Origin: Microbacterium sp. B35-30
GTDB lineage: Bacteria; Actinomycetota; Actinomycetes; Actinomycetales; Microbacteriaceae
Reading direction: 5' to 3'
Assembly: GCF_010634855.1 (NCBI RefSeq)
Contig: NZ_MWLQ01000006.1
Location: forward strand, 1-64,000
DNA length: 64,000 nt
Shown here: piece after piece, positions 1 to 8,571 of the stretch
Layout of the letters: each line of letters opens with the position of its first letter
Numbering within the stretch: the first letter of the stretch is position 1
Made by a program: the position numbers and the translations under genes
Notes under the pieces: model-generated
Seen by the model: only the letters and a program-made list of their open reading frames with translations
Told to the model about the DNA's origin: nothing
Databases searched by the model: none

Positions 1-2
1 TC

Positions 3-1580
3 GTCTCGTCGACCGCGGGAAACTACGAGAAGGAATGCCTTGCGACGACGTGCACGCTCGACGGTCTGACGAACAACGTCGAGTACAACTTCACGGTCGT
101 GGCCGAGAACCGCGTCGGCCCGTCCGACCCGTCGGCGCCGTCCGAGACCGCGCGTCCTGACGCGCGTCCGGACACACCGGCCGCACCGTCGCTGGTCTTC
201 GGCGACCGGAGCCTCTCCGTATCGTGGGTCACCCCGACGACGCCCGGCTCCCCGGTCGAGAAGTACAACCTCGAGATCTCGCCGGCGCCTCCGTCGGGCG
301 TCAGCCAGAAGGCCGATGTCACGGGCAACTCGACGGTGTGGGACGGCCTGCAGAACGGCGTCGCGTACCAGGTGCGCGTGCAGGCCCTCAACCGCGCGCC
401 CGAGCCGTCCAGCTGGAGCCCGTGGTCGGTCAGCGAGATCCCGGCCCGGGCGCCCGACGCGCCGGCCGCACCGAGGACCGCGCGCCTCCAGCCCGTGGGG
501 TCGCAGGCGCAGATGCAGGTGACGTGGAACGCACCCGCCGACAACGGTGATGCCGTCTCGGGCTACCAGCTCGACGTCCTCCGCGGATCGTCGCTGGTCA
601 ACTCCATCCCCGTCGCGTCGGGGCAGACGAGCCAGGCCGTCGTCGTGGACACCTCGACCACCGACTACACGTTCCGGGTGCGCGCGCAGAACAAGGCCGG
701 CTGGGGCCAGTTCAGTGCCACCTCGGCGCCGCAGCGCGCGTTCACGCCGCCCGGGGCTCCGACGAACGTGACCGCACGTGAGGGCGACAGTTCGCTCACC
801 GTGGCCTTCCAGCCTGGAGCGTCCAACGGGGCGAACCCCGGAGAGCTGAGCTATCAGGCGTCCGTGAACAACGGCGGCTGGCAGGCTCTGGCCGGCAACG
901 GCGTCATCGGTGGACTGGCGAACGGGACGAACTACTCGGTGCGGGTCCGGGCCGTCGCCACGGTGAACGGCGTCAGCGAACCGGGCGCCGAGTCCGCGCC
1001 CTCCAACACCGTGAAGCCCTACGGGCCGGTCCGCAACCCGAACGTGAGCGCGACCGCGAGCGGAACGAGCATCACCTTCCGCTGGAGCCCGCCCGCCGAG
1101 AACGGTCGCGCCATCACCGCGATGCAGATCCGCATCGACGGCGGCGCGTGGCAGGACGTGGCGCTGAACAATTCGCGCACCAACAACTACGGCTACAGCG
1201 AACGCCACACGATCGAGGCGCGGGCGCAGGATGCCGCCGGCCAGTGGAGCGGGATCGCCTCGGACGCCGCCACCACGGTGGACGCACCGAAGCCCAGGGT
1301 GTGGGTCACGAAGGGAAGCTCCGCACAGGGACAGGACAACTGCAGCACCTCGCAGTGCGCGTACTTCCTGGTGCATACCGAGAACTTCCCCGCGGGCGAC
1401 TACTCCGTCACCTGCAACGCGACCGGTCCGTGGGGCGGTACGCCCTTCGCCGGCGGCGCGACGCGGCACCTGCCCGCGAACGGGACGGTGCAGCTGGGCT
1501 GCTACTTCGGTGACGACGGCGAGCAGGTCTGGGTCTCGATCGGCGGCTATGGCGACAGCGAGCGGCGAACCTGGCAGTAG
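3..1580 (+). CDS. Secreted multi-domain fibronectin type III protein, C-terminal part (5' end outside window)
   Basis: The frame is open from the first complete codon, so only the last 526 residues or so are present. They show the end of one fibronectin type III (FnIII) domain and four more complete ones, each with the usual features: a proline-rich start, a VSW or VTW strand, and a late Y-x-V/F-R-V-x-A strand. After the last repeat comes a terminal module of about 90 residues (from about base 1300) with four cysteines, which could form two disulfides outside the cell. No membrane segment or sorting motif is visible at the C-terminus. The gene lies 41 bases upstream of the MoxR gene and probably heads the same operon. 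In actinobacteria, large Ig/FnIII proteins commonly sit at this position, but their role is not established. The domain call is firm; function is unknown. Confidence 0.85.
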   Translation, partial: VSSTAGNYEKECLATTCTLDGLTNNVEYNFTVVAENRVGPSDPSAPSETARPDARPDTPAAPSLVFGDRSLSVSWVTPTTPGSPVEKYNLEISPAPPSGVSQKADVTGNSTVWDGLQNGVAYQVRVQALNRAPEPSSWSPWSVSEIPARAPDAPAAPRTARLQPVGSQAQMQVTWNAPADNGDAVSGYQLDVLRGSSLVNSIPVASGQTSQAVVVDTSTTDYTFRVRAQNKAGWGQFSATSAPQRAFTPPGAPTNVTAREGDSSLTVAFQPGASNGANPGELSYQASVNNGGWQALAGNGVIGGLANGTNYSVRVRAVATVNGVSEPGAESAPSNTVKPYGPVRNPNVSATASGTSITFRWSPPAENGRAITAMQIRIDGGAWQDVALNNSRTNNYGYSERHTIEARAQDAAGQWSGIASDAATTVDAPKPRVWVTKGSSAQGQDNCSTSQCAYFLVHTENFPAGDYSVTCNATGPWGGTPFAGGATRHLPANGTVQLGCYFGDDGEQVWVSIGGYGDSERRTWQ

Positions 1581-1621
1581 CGAGAGCTGCGAAGACGACT
1601 CATGAAAAGGAACGAATCACG

Positions 1622-2593
1622 ATGACGATGACCCCCGAACAGGCGGCCTGGTTCCAGGGCACCTTCGCACGACTGGTCGACAACGTCGACCAGGCCCTCA
1701 TGGGCAAGCGCGAGGTCGTGGCGCTGGTGCTGTCGGCGATGCTCGCGGAAGGCCATGTGCTGCTGGAGGATGCTCCCGGCACGGGCAAGACGAGCCTCGC
1801 CAAGGCGCTCGCGGCGACGGTGCAGGGCACCAGCAGCCGCATCCAGTTCACGCCCGACCTGCTGCCGTCCGACGTGACCGGCGTGACGATCTACGACCAG
1901 GCTTCGCACCGGTTCGAGTTCCACCGCGGGCCCGTGTTCGCCTCGATCGTGCTCGCCGACGAGATCAACCGCGCCTCGCCGAAGACGCAGTCGGCGCTGC
2001 TGGAGGTCATGGAGGAGTCGCGGATCACGGTCGACGGCGTCACCCATGACGTCGGTCGCCCGTTCCTCGTGATCGCGACCCAGAACCCCATCGAGCAGGC
2101 GGGCACGTACAAGCTGCCCGAGGCCCAGCTCGACCGGTTCTTGATCAAGACCTCGATCGGCTACCCCGACCTCGCGGTGGCCGAGCGCATCCTCGCCGGA
2201 GCCGCCGACCGCAACCCGTCCGCGCACCTTCCCGCCATCATCACGACGGGCGCAGTCGCCGACATGGCCGACCTCGCCGGCACCGTGCACGTCGACCCCG
2301 CCGTCCTGCGCTACACGGCGCAGCTGGCCGAGGCGACCCGTGACGACCAGGCCACCCGCGTCGGCGTCTCGGTGCGCGGTTCGCTCGCGATGATCCGCAT
2401 CGCCAAGGTGTACGCAGCCGCGCAGGGGCGCCACTTCGTGCTGCCCGACGACATCAAGGTGCTCGTCGCGCCGGTGTGGACCCACCGCCTCGTGCTCGAC
2501 CCGGAGGCGGAGTTTGCGGGCACGTCGGCCGAGACCGTCGTCGCGCGCGTCCTCGAGTCGATCGCCGCCCCGCAGGCGAGGTCCGCGGCCTGA
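1622..2593 (+). CDS. MoxR-family AAA+ ATPase
   Basis: A 323-residue AAA+ protein of usual length for the MoxR family. The Walker A motif DAPGTGKTS lies near residues 47-55, Walker B reads VLADEINRA, sensor 1 reads ATQNPIE, and the region after it (LPEAQLDRF) is a MoxR hallmark. MoxR ATPases act as chaperones that remodel or insert metal centres or partners in membrane-linked complexes, typically together with DUF58 and VWA or transglutaminase-like proteins. That genetic partnership is seen here: the stop codon overlaps the DUF58 start by one base (TGATG). The start is the first of two close ATGs (1622 and 1628), preceded by an AAGGA ribosome binding site. The specific client is unknown; proteins of the downstream operon or the upstream FnIII protein are the obvious candidates. 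Confidence 0.95.
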   Translation: MTMTPEQAAWFQGTFARLVDNVDQALMGKREVVALVLSAMLAEGHVLLEDAPGTGKTSLAKALAATVQGTSSRIQFTPDLLPSDVTGVTIYDQASHRFEFHRGPVFASIVLADEINRASPKTQSALLEVMEESRITVDGVTHDVGRPFLVIATQNPIEQAGTYKLPEAQLDRFLIKTSIGYPDLAVAERILAGAADRNPSAHLPAIITTGAVADMADLAGTVHVDPAVLRYTAQLAEATRDDQATRVGVSVRGSLAMIRIAKVYAAAQGRHFVLPDDIKVLVAPVWTHRLVLDPEAEFAGTSAETVVARVLESIAAPQARSAA

Positions 2594-3855
2594 TGACGAC
2601 GGAGGCACTCGGGCAGGCGGCGGCTACGGAGGACCGTCGCGCCTGGTATGGGCAGCTGGCGCTGGACGCGCTGCGCCGCGCCGGCGTCGTGCTCGGACGC
2701 GTGTTCGCGGTCGTGCGCCCCGCCGCCTGGGTGCTTCTCGCGGGCTCGATCGTGCTGTGGATCGCCGGGCGGTCGCTCGGCTGGTGGGAGCTGACGGTCG
2801 CGGCCGTCTCGATCGCGGTCGTGCTGCTGCTGTGCCTGCTGTTCCTCATCGGACGCACGGCTTACGACGTCTCGCTCGACCTCAACCGCACGCGCGTCGT
2901 GGTGGGCGAGCGCGCCATCGGCGCGCTGACCCTCTCGAACACCGGATCGCGCGCCATCCTTCCGTCCCGCGTGCTGCTGCCGGTCGGCGCCGGTCGCGGC
3001 ATCTTCGACGTGCAGCGGCTGGCGGCCGGCGAATCCGCGGAGGAGCTGTTCGCCATCCCCACGTCGCGCCGCGCGGTCGTCAAGGTCGGGCCGGTCAGCG
3101 TCGTGCGCGGCGATCCCCTCGGTCTGTTCGAGCGCGTGCACCGTCGTGACGAGCCGGTCGACCTGTTCGTCCACCCGCGCACCGTGCTGTTCGACGGCCA
3201 GTCGCTCGGGTTCCTGCGCGACCTCGAGGGCCTTCCCGCCACCGACCTCTCGCCCGACGACGTGTCGTTCCACGCCCTGCGCGAGTATCAGCCGGGCGAC
3301 GACCTGCGCCACGTGCACTGGAAGTCGACCGCGCGCACCGGCCACATGATGGTGCGCCAGTACGAGGAGACGCGCCGCTCCCACTTCGTGATCGGCCTCT
3401 CGACGAGCCCCGCCGACTATCGCGACGACGCGGAGTTCGAGCTCGCGATCTCCGCCGCCGGCTCGCTCGGCCTGCGGGCACTCCGCGACTCGCACCGCGT
3501 CGAGGTGCGGGTGCAGGAGCGCGCCCTGCCCTCCGGCACGGGCAAGCAGTTCCTCGACTCCCTCTCGGCGCTCGGTCAGTCCAAGCCGCGCGCAGGTACC
3601 GTCGTCGACCTCGCCGGCGTGGTGGCCGCGACCCTTCCCCTCGCGAGCGTCGTGGTGCTCGTGTGCGGCAGCAGGGTCGACGCCAACGACCTGCGCAGCG
3701 CCTGCAGCCGCCTCCCGTTCGGCGCGCGTGTCCTCGCGGTGGTCGCTTCTCCCGGCGAGGCCGCCCCGTCGCTGCGCCGCATCGGTGAGGCGGACGTCGT
3801 GACGCTCGGCGCGCTCGAGCAGCTGCCCAACGCGCTGCGGAAGGTCCTCGCATGA
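2593..3855 (+). CDS. DUF58 domain membrane protein
   Basis: A 420-residue protein. Near the N-terminus are two adjacent hydrophobic segments (about residues 38-75) that should anchor it in the membrane. The rest is a VWA-like cytoplasmic region containing the diagnostic DUF58 stretch LREYQPGDDLRHVHWKSTAR, followed by MMVRQYE. The start was set at 2593 because this ATG overlaps the MoxR stop by one base; the frame is open further upstream but that would run deep into MoxR. Proteins with DUF58 nearly always sit next to MoxR and a TgpA-like protein and are thought to form a complex with them, but no enzymatic activity is known. It overlaps the next gene by four bases (ATGA), which suggests translational coupling. 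Confidence 0.93.
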   Translation: MTTEALGQAAATEDRRAWYGQLALDALRRAGVVLGRVFAVVRPAAWVLLAGSIVLWIAGRSLGWWELTVAAVSIAVVLLLCLLFLIGRTAYDVSLDLNRTRVVVGERAIGALTLSNTGSRAILPSRVLLPVGAGRGIFDVQRLAAGESAEELFAIPTSRRAVVKVGPVSVVRGDPLGLFERVHRRDEPVDLFVHPRTVLFDGQSLGFLRDLEGLPATDLSPDDVSFHALREYQPGDDLRHVHWKSTARTGHMMVRQYEETRRSHFVIGLSTSPADYRDDAEFELAISAAGSLGLRALRDSHRVEVRVQERALPSGTGKQFLDSLSALGQSKPRAGTVVDLAGVVAATLPLASVVVLVCGSRVDANDLRSACSRLPFGARVLAVVASPGEAAPSLRRIGEADVVTLGALEQLPNALRKVLA

Positions 3856-6368
3856 CCGCCCCCGTCACTCCGCTGTCGCGTGCGGGATCCGCCCCGACGA
3901 CGCGTTCCGCCGCACCGCGCGTCCCCGCGCCGCGTGCTGCACGCGAATCTGTGCCGCTGCGCCGATGGATCCTCGATCTCGGCGCCGTGACGCTGCTGCT
4001 CCTCATCCCCATCGTGGGGTTCTGGCCGACCTTCGACGGCGCGCGCTATCTGGTCGCGGCCCTCGGCGGACTGGTGCTCGGCCTGGCGCTGGGCGTCCTC
4101 GGCACGCTGTTCCGATGGGGCATCCTCCTCCTGACGGGCGCCACCGTCATCGCCTACTTCCTGTTCGGCGGCGCTCTCGCGCTGCCGAACACCACGGTCG
4201 CCGGCGTCGTTCCGACGCTCGAGACGCTGCGCCTCCTCGCCCTCGGCACTTTCATGTCATGGAAGCAGCTGCTCACCACGATCGCGCCGGTCGCGACAGA
4301 CGACGGCCACCTGATCGTGCCGTTCATCCTCACGCTGGTCGCGGCCGTGCTGACGACGTCCCTCGCGCTGCGGCTGCGCAACGCGGCATGGTCGCTGATC
4401 CCCGCGGCCGCGTTCCTCGCGATCGAGATCGCGCTGGGCACCTCCGAGCCGTTCGTGCCGGTCGTCCAGGGCGTCGTGTTCGGGCTCGTCGCCGTGGTCT
4501 GGCTGGCCCTGCGCCAGGCCTGGCAGCCGCAAGCGGCGGCGATCTCGGTCGGCGAAGGCTCCGCCAGCTCGGGCGCAGGCATCCGCAGAGTGCTGTCGGG
4601 TGCGGCGGTCATCGCCATCGCCGCGGTCATCGGCATCGCCACGAGCGGGTTCGCGGCACCGACATCTCCCCGCTACGTGCTGCGTGACGTCGTGATCCCG
4701 CCGTTCGACATCCGCGAGTTCGCGAGCCCGCTGCAGTCGTTCCGCGCCTATGTCCGCGATCACCCCGAGGACGCGCTCTTCACGGCCAGCGGCCTGCCCG
4801 AGGGTGCGCGTGTGCGCCTGGCCACCATGGACGCCTACAACGGCACCGTCTACAACGTCTCGGACGAGGGCAGCGGCTCCTCGAGCGCGTTCTCGCCTGC
4901 GCGTACCAACATGTCCGCCGATGCCGAGGGCACCGAAGCGCAGGTGCACGTCGAGATCGGCGCCCTGGAGAGCGTGTGGATGCCGGATGCCGGCGCCGCG
5001 CGCAGCGTCACGTTCGACGGTGACCGGGCGGACGACCTGCGACGCACCGCGCACTACAACGAGGCGACCGAGACAGGCGTGGTGACGGCCGGCCTCGAGA
5101 AGGGCGACGCCTACACGATCGACGCGGTGATCCCCGAGGTCCCGAGCGACGAGCAGCTCGCCGACCAGGCGTTCGCACCGCTGAAGATGCCGAAGCAGGA
5201 GGGCGTGCCGGAGAGCCTCGCCGAGATCGCGTCGAAGACCGTCGCCGAGGCGACGACTCCCGTCGAACAGGTGCGCGCCCTGGAGCTGATGCTCTCGGAA
5301 GGCGGCTACTTCAGCCACGGCCTCGCCGGTCAGCCGCTTTCGCGTGCCGGCCACGGCGCCGAGAGGATCGCGACGCTGCTCGGCTCGCAGCAGATGGTGG
5401 GCGACGACGAGCAGTACGCCACCGCCATGGCGCTCCTCGCCGCACAGGTGGGCATCCCCGCCCGCGTCGTCATGGGGTTCTACCCCGAAGAGGACGCCGC
5501 CGGCGAACCGGTCTTCACTGCGACGGGCGACAACCTGCACGCATGGGTCGAGGTCGCGTTCGACGACGCCGGCTGGGTGCCGTTCGACCCGACGCCCCCC
5601 GATGACCAGGTGCCGAGCGACCAGACGACGAAGCCGAAGGCCGATCCGAAGCCCCAGGTGCTGCAGCCGCCGCCGCCGCCGGCCGAGCCCGTCGACCTGC
5701 CGCCGACCGTCGCGGACGACCGCGGGTCGGAGGACGAGGACGGCCTCGACCTGGGCTTGCTGTGGACCATCGTGTCGATCGGCGTCGGCGTGCTGGGTCT
5801 CCTCGCGGTGCTGCTCGCGCCGTTCATCGTGATCGGGGCGCTCAAGGCCACCCGTCGGCGCCAGCGTCGCGACGCGGAGCGCGCGTCCGACCGCATCAGC
5901 GGCGGCTGGGACGAGCTCGTCGACCGCGCGACGGACTACGGCGCCCCGGTTCGTCCCGGCGCGACCCGTCAGGAGGAAGCGGGCGTGCTCACCGCGGCGC
6001 TCGCCGAGCCCCGCGTCGCGACGCTGGCGACCCGGGCGGATCTCGAGGTCTTCGGTCCGACCGAGCCGACGCCCGACGACATCGAGGCGTTCTGGACGCA
6101 GGTCGACGAGATCGTCGGTGGCATGGGCAAGGAGCGGTCGCTGTGGCAGCGGCTGCGCGCGCGGCTCAGCATCCGATCGTTGCTCGAGGGCACCCGCTTC
6201 GCTCTGCCGGCACGTCTCACGGCCCCGCCCCGGGCGGCGAAGCCTGCGGCGAAGGGCACGGCCACCGAGCCCGGGGCGCCCGACGACGCGCCGTCGAAGC
6301 GCGCGCTTCGCCGAACACGCAGGAGCCGCGCCGCAGAACCCACCCACCCCCCGCAGGAGACCGAATGA
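3852..6368 (+). CDS. TgpA-like transglutaminase-fold membrane protein, catalytic Cys replaced by Asp
   Basis: An 838-residue protein with the TgpA/DUF3488 layout: a cluster of transmembrane helices in the first 270 residues, a large extracytoplasmic region with a transglutaminase-like core (about 495-585), a Pro-rich linker, one more membrane helix (about 635-660) and a cytoplasmic tail ending in basic and Pro-rich sequence. In the core, His563 (NLHAWVEV) and Asp579 (PFDPTP) of the catalytic triad are present. The nucleophile motif, normally G-x-C-E-x-[FY]-A, reads GDDEQYA (517-523), putting Asp519 in the Cys position. By family knowledge such a protein should lack transglutaminase or protease activity and may act as a scaffold or binding domain. 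It overlaps both neighbours by four bases (ATGA). Confidence 0.92.
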   Translation: MTAPVTPLSRAGSAPTTRSAAPRVPAPRAARESVPLRRWILDLGAVTLLLLIPIVGFWPTFDGARYLVAALGGLVLGLALGVLGTLFRWGILLLTGATVIAYFLFGGALALPNTTVAGVVPTLETLRLLALGTFMSWKQLLTTIAPVATDDGHLIVPFILTLVAAVLTTSLALRLRNAAWSLIPAAAFLAIEIALGTSEPFVPVVQGVVFGLVAVVWLALRQAWQPQAAAISVGEGSASSGAGIRRVLSGAAVIAIAAVIGIATSGFAAPTSPRYVLRDVVIPPFDIREFASPLQSFRAYVRDHPEDALFTASGLPEGARVRLATMDAYNGTVYNVSDEGSGSSSAFSPARTNMSADAEGTEAQVHVEIGALESVWMPDAGAARSVTFDGDRADDLRRTAHYNEATETGVVTAGLEKGDAYTIDAVIPEVPSDEQLADQAFAPLKMPKQEGVPESLAEIASKTVAEATTPVEQVRALELMLSEGGYFSHGLAGQPLSRAGHGAERIATLLGSQQMVGDDEQYATAMALLAAQVGIPARVVMGFYPEEDAAGEPVFTATGDNLHAWVEVAFDDAGWVPFDPTPPDDQVPSDQTTKPKADPKPQVLQPPPPPAEPVDLPPTVADDRGSEDEDGLDLGLLWTIVSIGVGVLGLLAVLLAPFIVIGALKATRRRQRRDAERASDRISGGWDELVDRATDYGAPVRPGATRQEEAGVLTAALAEPRVATLATRADLEVFGPTEPTPDDIEAFWTQVDEIVGGMGKERSLWQRLRARLSIRSLLEGTRFALPARLTAPPRAAKPAAKGTATEPGAPDDAPSKRALRRTRRSRAAEPTHPPQETE

Positions 6369-7717
6369 CCACCAGCCCGCCCGTCGCCGCCCCCGCGGCG
6401 ACCATCGGACGCCGTGTGGGGGCGTTCGCGATCGACCTCGGGGTCGCCTACGGCATGGCGGCGGTGCTGGTCGGGGTCGCGGTGCCCATCGTCTTCGGCG
6501 TCGGCGCGACGGGTGACTCGGCGAGCCTCGCGGTGGCCGTCGTCCTCGCCTCCCTCGTGGTCGGCGGTGCGCTGCTCGCCTGGTGGCTGGTGTACTCGGC
6601 GATGCAGGGCGGGCGCGGCTCGATCGGACAGCGGGCCCTCGGGCTCCAGCTGCAGGACGTCGACTCGCGCGGCCGGATCGGAATCTGGCGCGCGGTCTGG
6701 CGCAACATCGTCTTCGGGCTCGCGGGGTCGATCGTCATCGGCTACTTCTCGCCGCTGTTCGACTCCAGCGGTCGCCGCCAGGGGTGGCACGACATGGCAT
6801 CGCGATCGATGGTCCTCGACATCCGGGCGGGCCACGCGACGTCTCACCTCGACGCCACCGCGCTCCTGGCCGAGAATCCCTATCTGGCGGCGGTGCGCCC
6901 GCCGCTTCCGCAGCCGCTTCACGCGGCGCCGATTCCCGACCTTCCGGTCGCGGCCGCGTCGGTGCCGGTAGACGCGCGCCCGGCGGCGGCGGGTCCTGCT
7001 CCGGCCACGCGCCCGATCACACCCATCCGCCCCGGGGTGATCGACGGCGTGCCGTGGGGGACCGGCTACGCGCCGGTCACGCGTGCCGCGCAGACCGATG
7101 ACTTCCCGAGCATGACGATGCCGTTCCCGGCGGCGACGACCACGGAGCCTCTCGCCGCCCTGTTCGGAGCGGGCACACCCACGGCTCCCGCTCCGGCTCC
7201 GGCTCCGGTCGCGGCACCCGCGCGGCCGTTCGCGTCCGTCGCGTCGGTCGTTGCTCCTCCGGCGGCGCCTGCACGGCCACTCGCCTCCGTCGTGGCCCCG
7301 GCATCCGTGGCCTTCGCGTCGTCGACGGACGACCTGGACGAGACCCGCCTGGTGGTGCCGCCGCCCGCCCAGCGCGCCGCGCTGTACGACGAGGCCCCGG
7401 TGCTTGCCGTCCTCACCTGGGACGACGGCACGCGGATGGCCGTGTACGGGCGCACGCTCTACGGTCGCAACCCGGCGAACGAGCACGGCGCCGTCTCCAT
7501 CCCCGTGCGCGATGAGACGCTGTCGCTCTCGAAGACGCATTTCGAGATCGGCGGCGACTCCACCGGCGCGTGGATCGTCGACCGCCACTCGACCAACGGC
7601 ACCACGCTCGTGCGCGATGGCGCACGGATCCCGCTGATGCCCGGCGTGCGAACGAACGTGCGTGCCGGCGACAGCTTCGAGTTCGGCGACCGGCGCGTTG
7701 CCGTGAGCGCCGCGTGA
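6365..7717 (+). CDS. RDD-family membrane protein with C-terminal FHA domain
   Basis: A 450-residue protein. The N-terminal 150 residues form an RDD domain: it starts with IGRRVGAFAIDL and has about three hydrophobic helices, plus the conserved SIGQRALGLQ and RQGWHDMASRSMV stretches. A long Pro/Ala linker follows, with a tandem APAPAPAP tract near residue 278. The last 100 residues are a forkhead-associated (FHA) domain with GRTLYGR, SLSKTHFEI and HSTNGTTL, the set expected for phosphothreonine binding. The start at 6365 overlaps the previous stop (ATGA). FHA domains dock onto proteins phosphorylated by Ser/Thr kinases, so this protein probably links the membrane part of the module to the kinase encoded downstream at 9965. 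A PP2C gene begins on its stop codon. Confidence 0.92.
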   Translation: MTTSPPVAAPAATIGRRVGAFAIDLGVAYGMAAVLVGVAVPIVFGVGATGDSASLAVAVVLASLVVGGALLAWWLVYSAMQGGRGSIGQRALGLQLQDVDSRGRIGIWRAVWRNIVFGLAGSIVIGYFSPLFDSSGRRQGWHDMASRSMVLDIRAGHATSHLDATALLAENPYLAAVRPPLPQPLHAAPIPDLPVAAASVPVDARPAAAGPAPATRPITPIRPGVIDGVPWGTGYAPVTRAAQTDDFPSMTMPFPAATTTEPLAALFGAGTPTAPAPAPAPVAAPARPFASVASVVAPPAAPARPLASVVAPASVAFASSTDDLDETRLVVPPPAQRAALYDEAPVLAVLTWDDGTRMAVYGRTLYGRNPANEHGAVSIPVRDETLSLSKTHFEIGGDSTGAWIVDRHSTNGTTLVRDGARIPLMPGVRTNVRAGDSFEFGDRRVAVSAA

Positions 7718-8571
7718 TGACCGATCCGACGGCGCCGATCGCGGTCGCGTGCGGAGCGGCGACCGATGCGGGACTGCGGCGCCGCATCAACGAGGACTCC
7801 TACATCGCCGCCTCGCCGCTGTTCCTCGTGGCCGACGGCATGGGTGGTCACAATGCGGGCGAGATCGCCAGTGCGGCGGTCATCGACGAATTCGCGGCGC
7901 TCGCCGGCCGCCAGAGCCTCACCATCGACGAGGTGCAGACGGCCGTGACCGCCTCACGGCGCCGAGTCGCGATGCTGCCGCCCGGCGCCGGCGCGGGAGC
8001 CGGCACCACCCTGGCCGGTGTCGTGATCGCCGATGTGGACGGCGAGGGATACTGGCTGGCCATCAACCTCGGCGACTCGCGCACCTACCGCCTCAGCGAG
8101 GGGCGGTTCGAGCAGGTGAGCGTCGACCACTCCGTGGTGCAGGAGCTCGTGGACAGCGGGGAACTCGCCGCCGATGCGGCCGAGCGGGACTCGCGACGCA
8201 ATGTGATCACACGGGCCATCGGCGCGGGAAGCGACTCCGAACCGGACTACTGGCTGCTCCCGGCGGAGGAGGGCGACCGCATCCTCGTCTGCTCGGACGG
8301 CCTCTCCGGAGAGCTGGATCGCGACGCGCTCCACGCCGTCCTGCTCACCGAGACCGACCCGCAGGCCGCGGCGACGCGGCTCGTGCACGAGGCGATGGTG
8401 CGCGGCGGTCGCGACAACATCACCGCGCTGGTCGTCGACGCGCTTGCGGTGCGCACGCGTACGAACCGGACGTGGGAACGCGATACGGTGCCGGTGAGCG
8501 CCCCCGCGGATCCGGCCGCCGACATCGACGGCGACACGCTGCCGCGTGCGGTCGCTACAGGAGGAATCTGA
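7717..8571 (+). CDS. PP2C-family Ser/Thr protein phosphatase
   Basis: A 284-residue soluble phosphatase with all the PP2C metal-binding motifs: NEDSYIA near residue 24, VADGMGGHNAG, LGDSRTYRL, VCSDGLSGEL and GGRDNITALVVD. Length fits the bacterial PP2C/Stp family. There is no membrane segment, so it should act in the cytoplasm and remove phosphate from Ser/Thr kinase substrates. The start codon overlaps the stop of the RDD-FHA gene by one base, and its own stop overlaps the next start by one base. The kinase two genes downstream (9965) is its expected antagonist. About 45 residues at the C-terminus after the catalytic domain have no recognisable motif. Confidence 0.95.
   Translation: MTDPTAPIAVACGAATDAGLRRRINEDSYIAASPLFLVADGMGGHNAGEIASAAVIDEFAALAGRQSLTIDEVQTAVTASRRRVAMLPPGAGAGAGTTLAGVVIADVDGEGYWLAINLGDSRTYRLSEGRFEQVSVDHSVVQELVDSGELAADAAERDSRRNVITRAIGAGSDSEPDYWLLPAEEGDRILVCSDGLSGELDRDALHAVLLTETDPQAAATRLVHEAMVRGGRDNITALVVDALAVRTRTNRTWERDTVPVSAPADPAADIDGDTLPRAVATGGI

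Noticed and set aside
4257..6347. A 696-codon minus-strand open frame across the transglutaminase-like gene
   Set aside because: Same reason: low-complexity Arg/Asp/Gly translation, antisense to a gene with strong family motifs.
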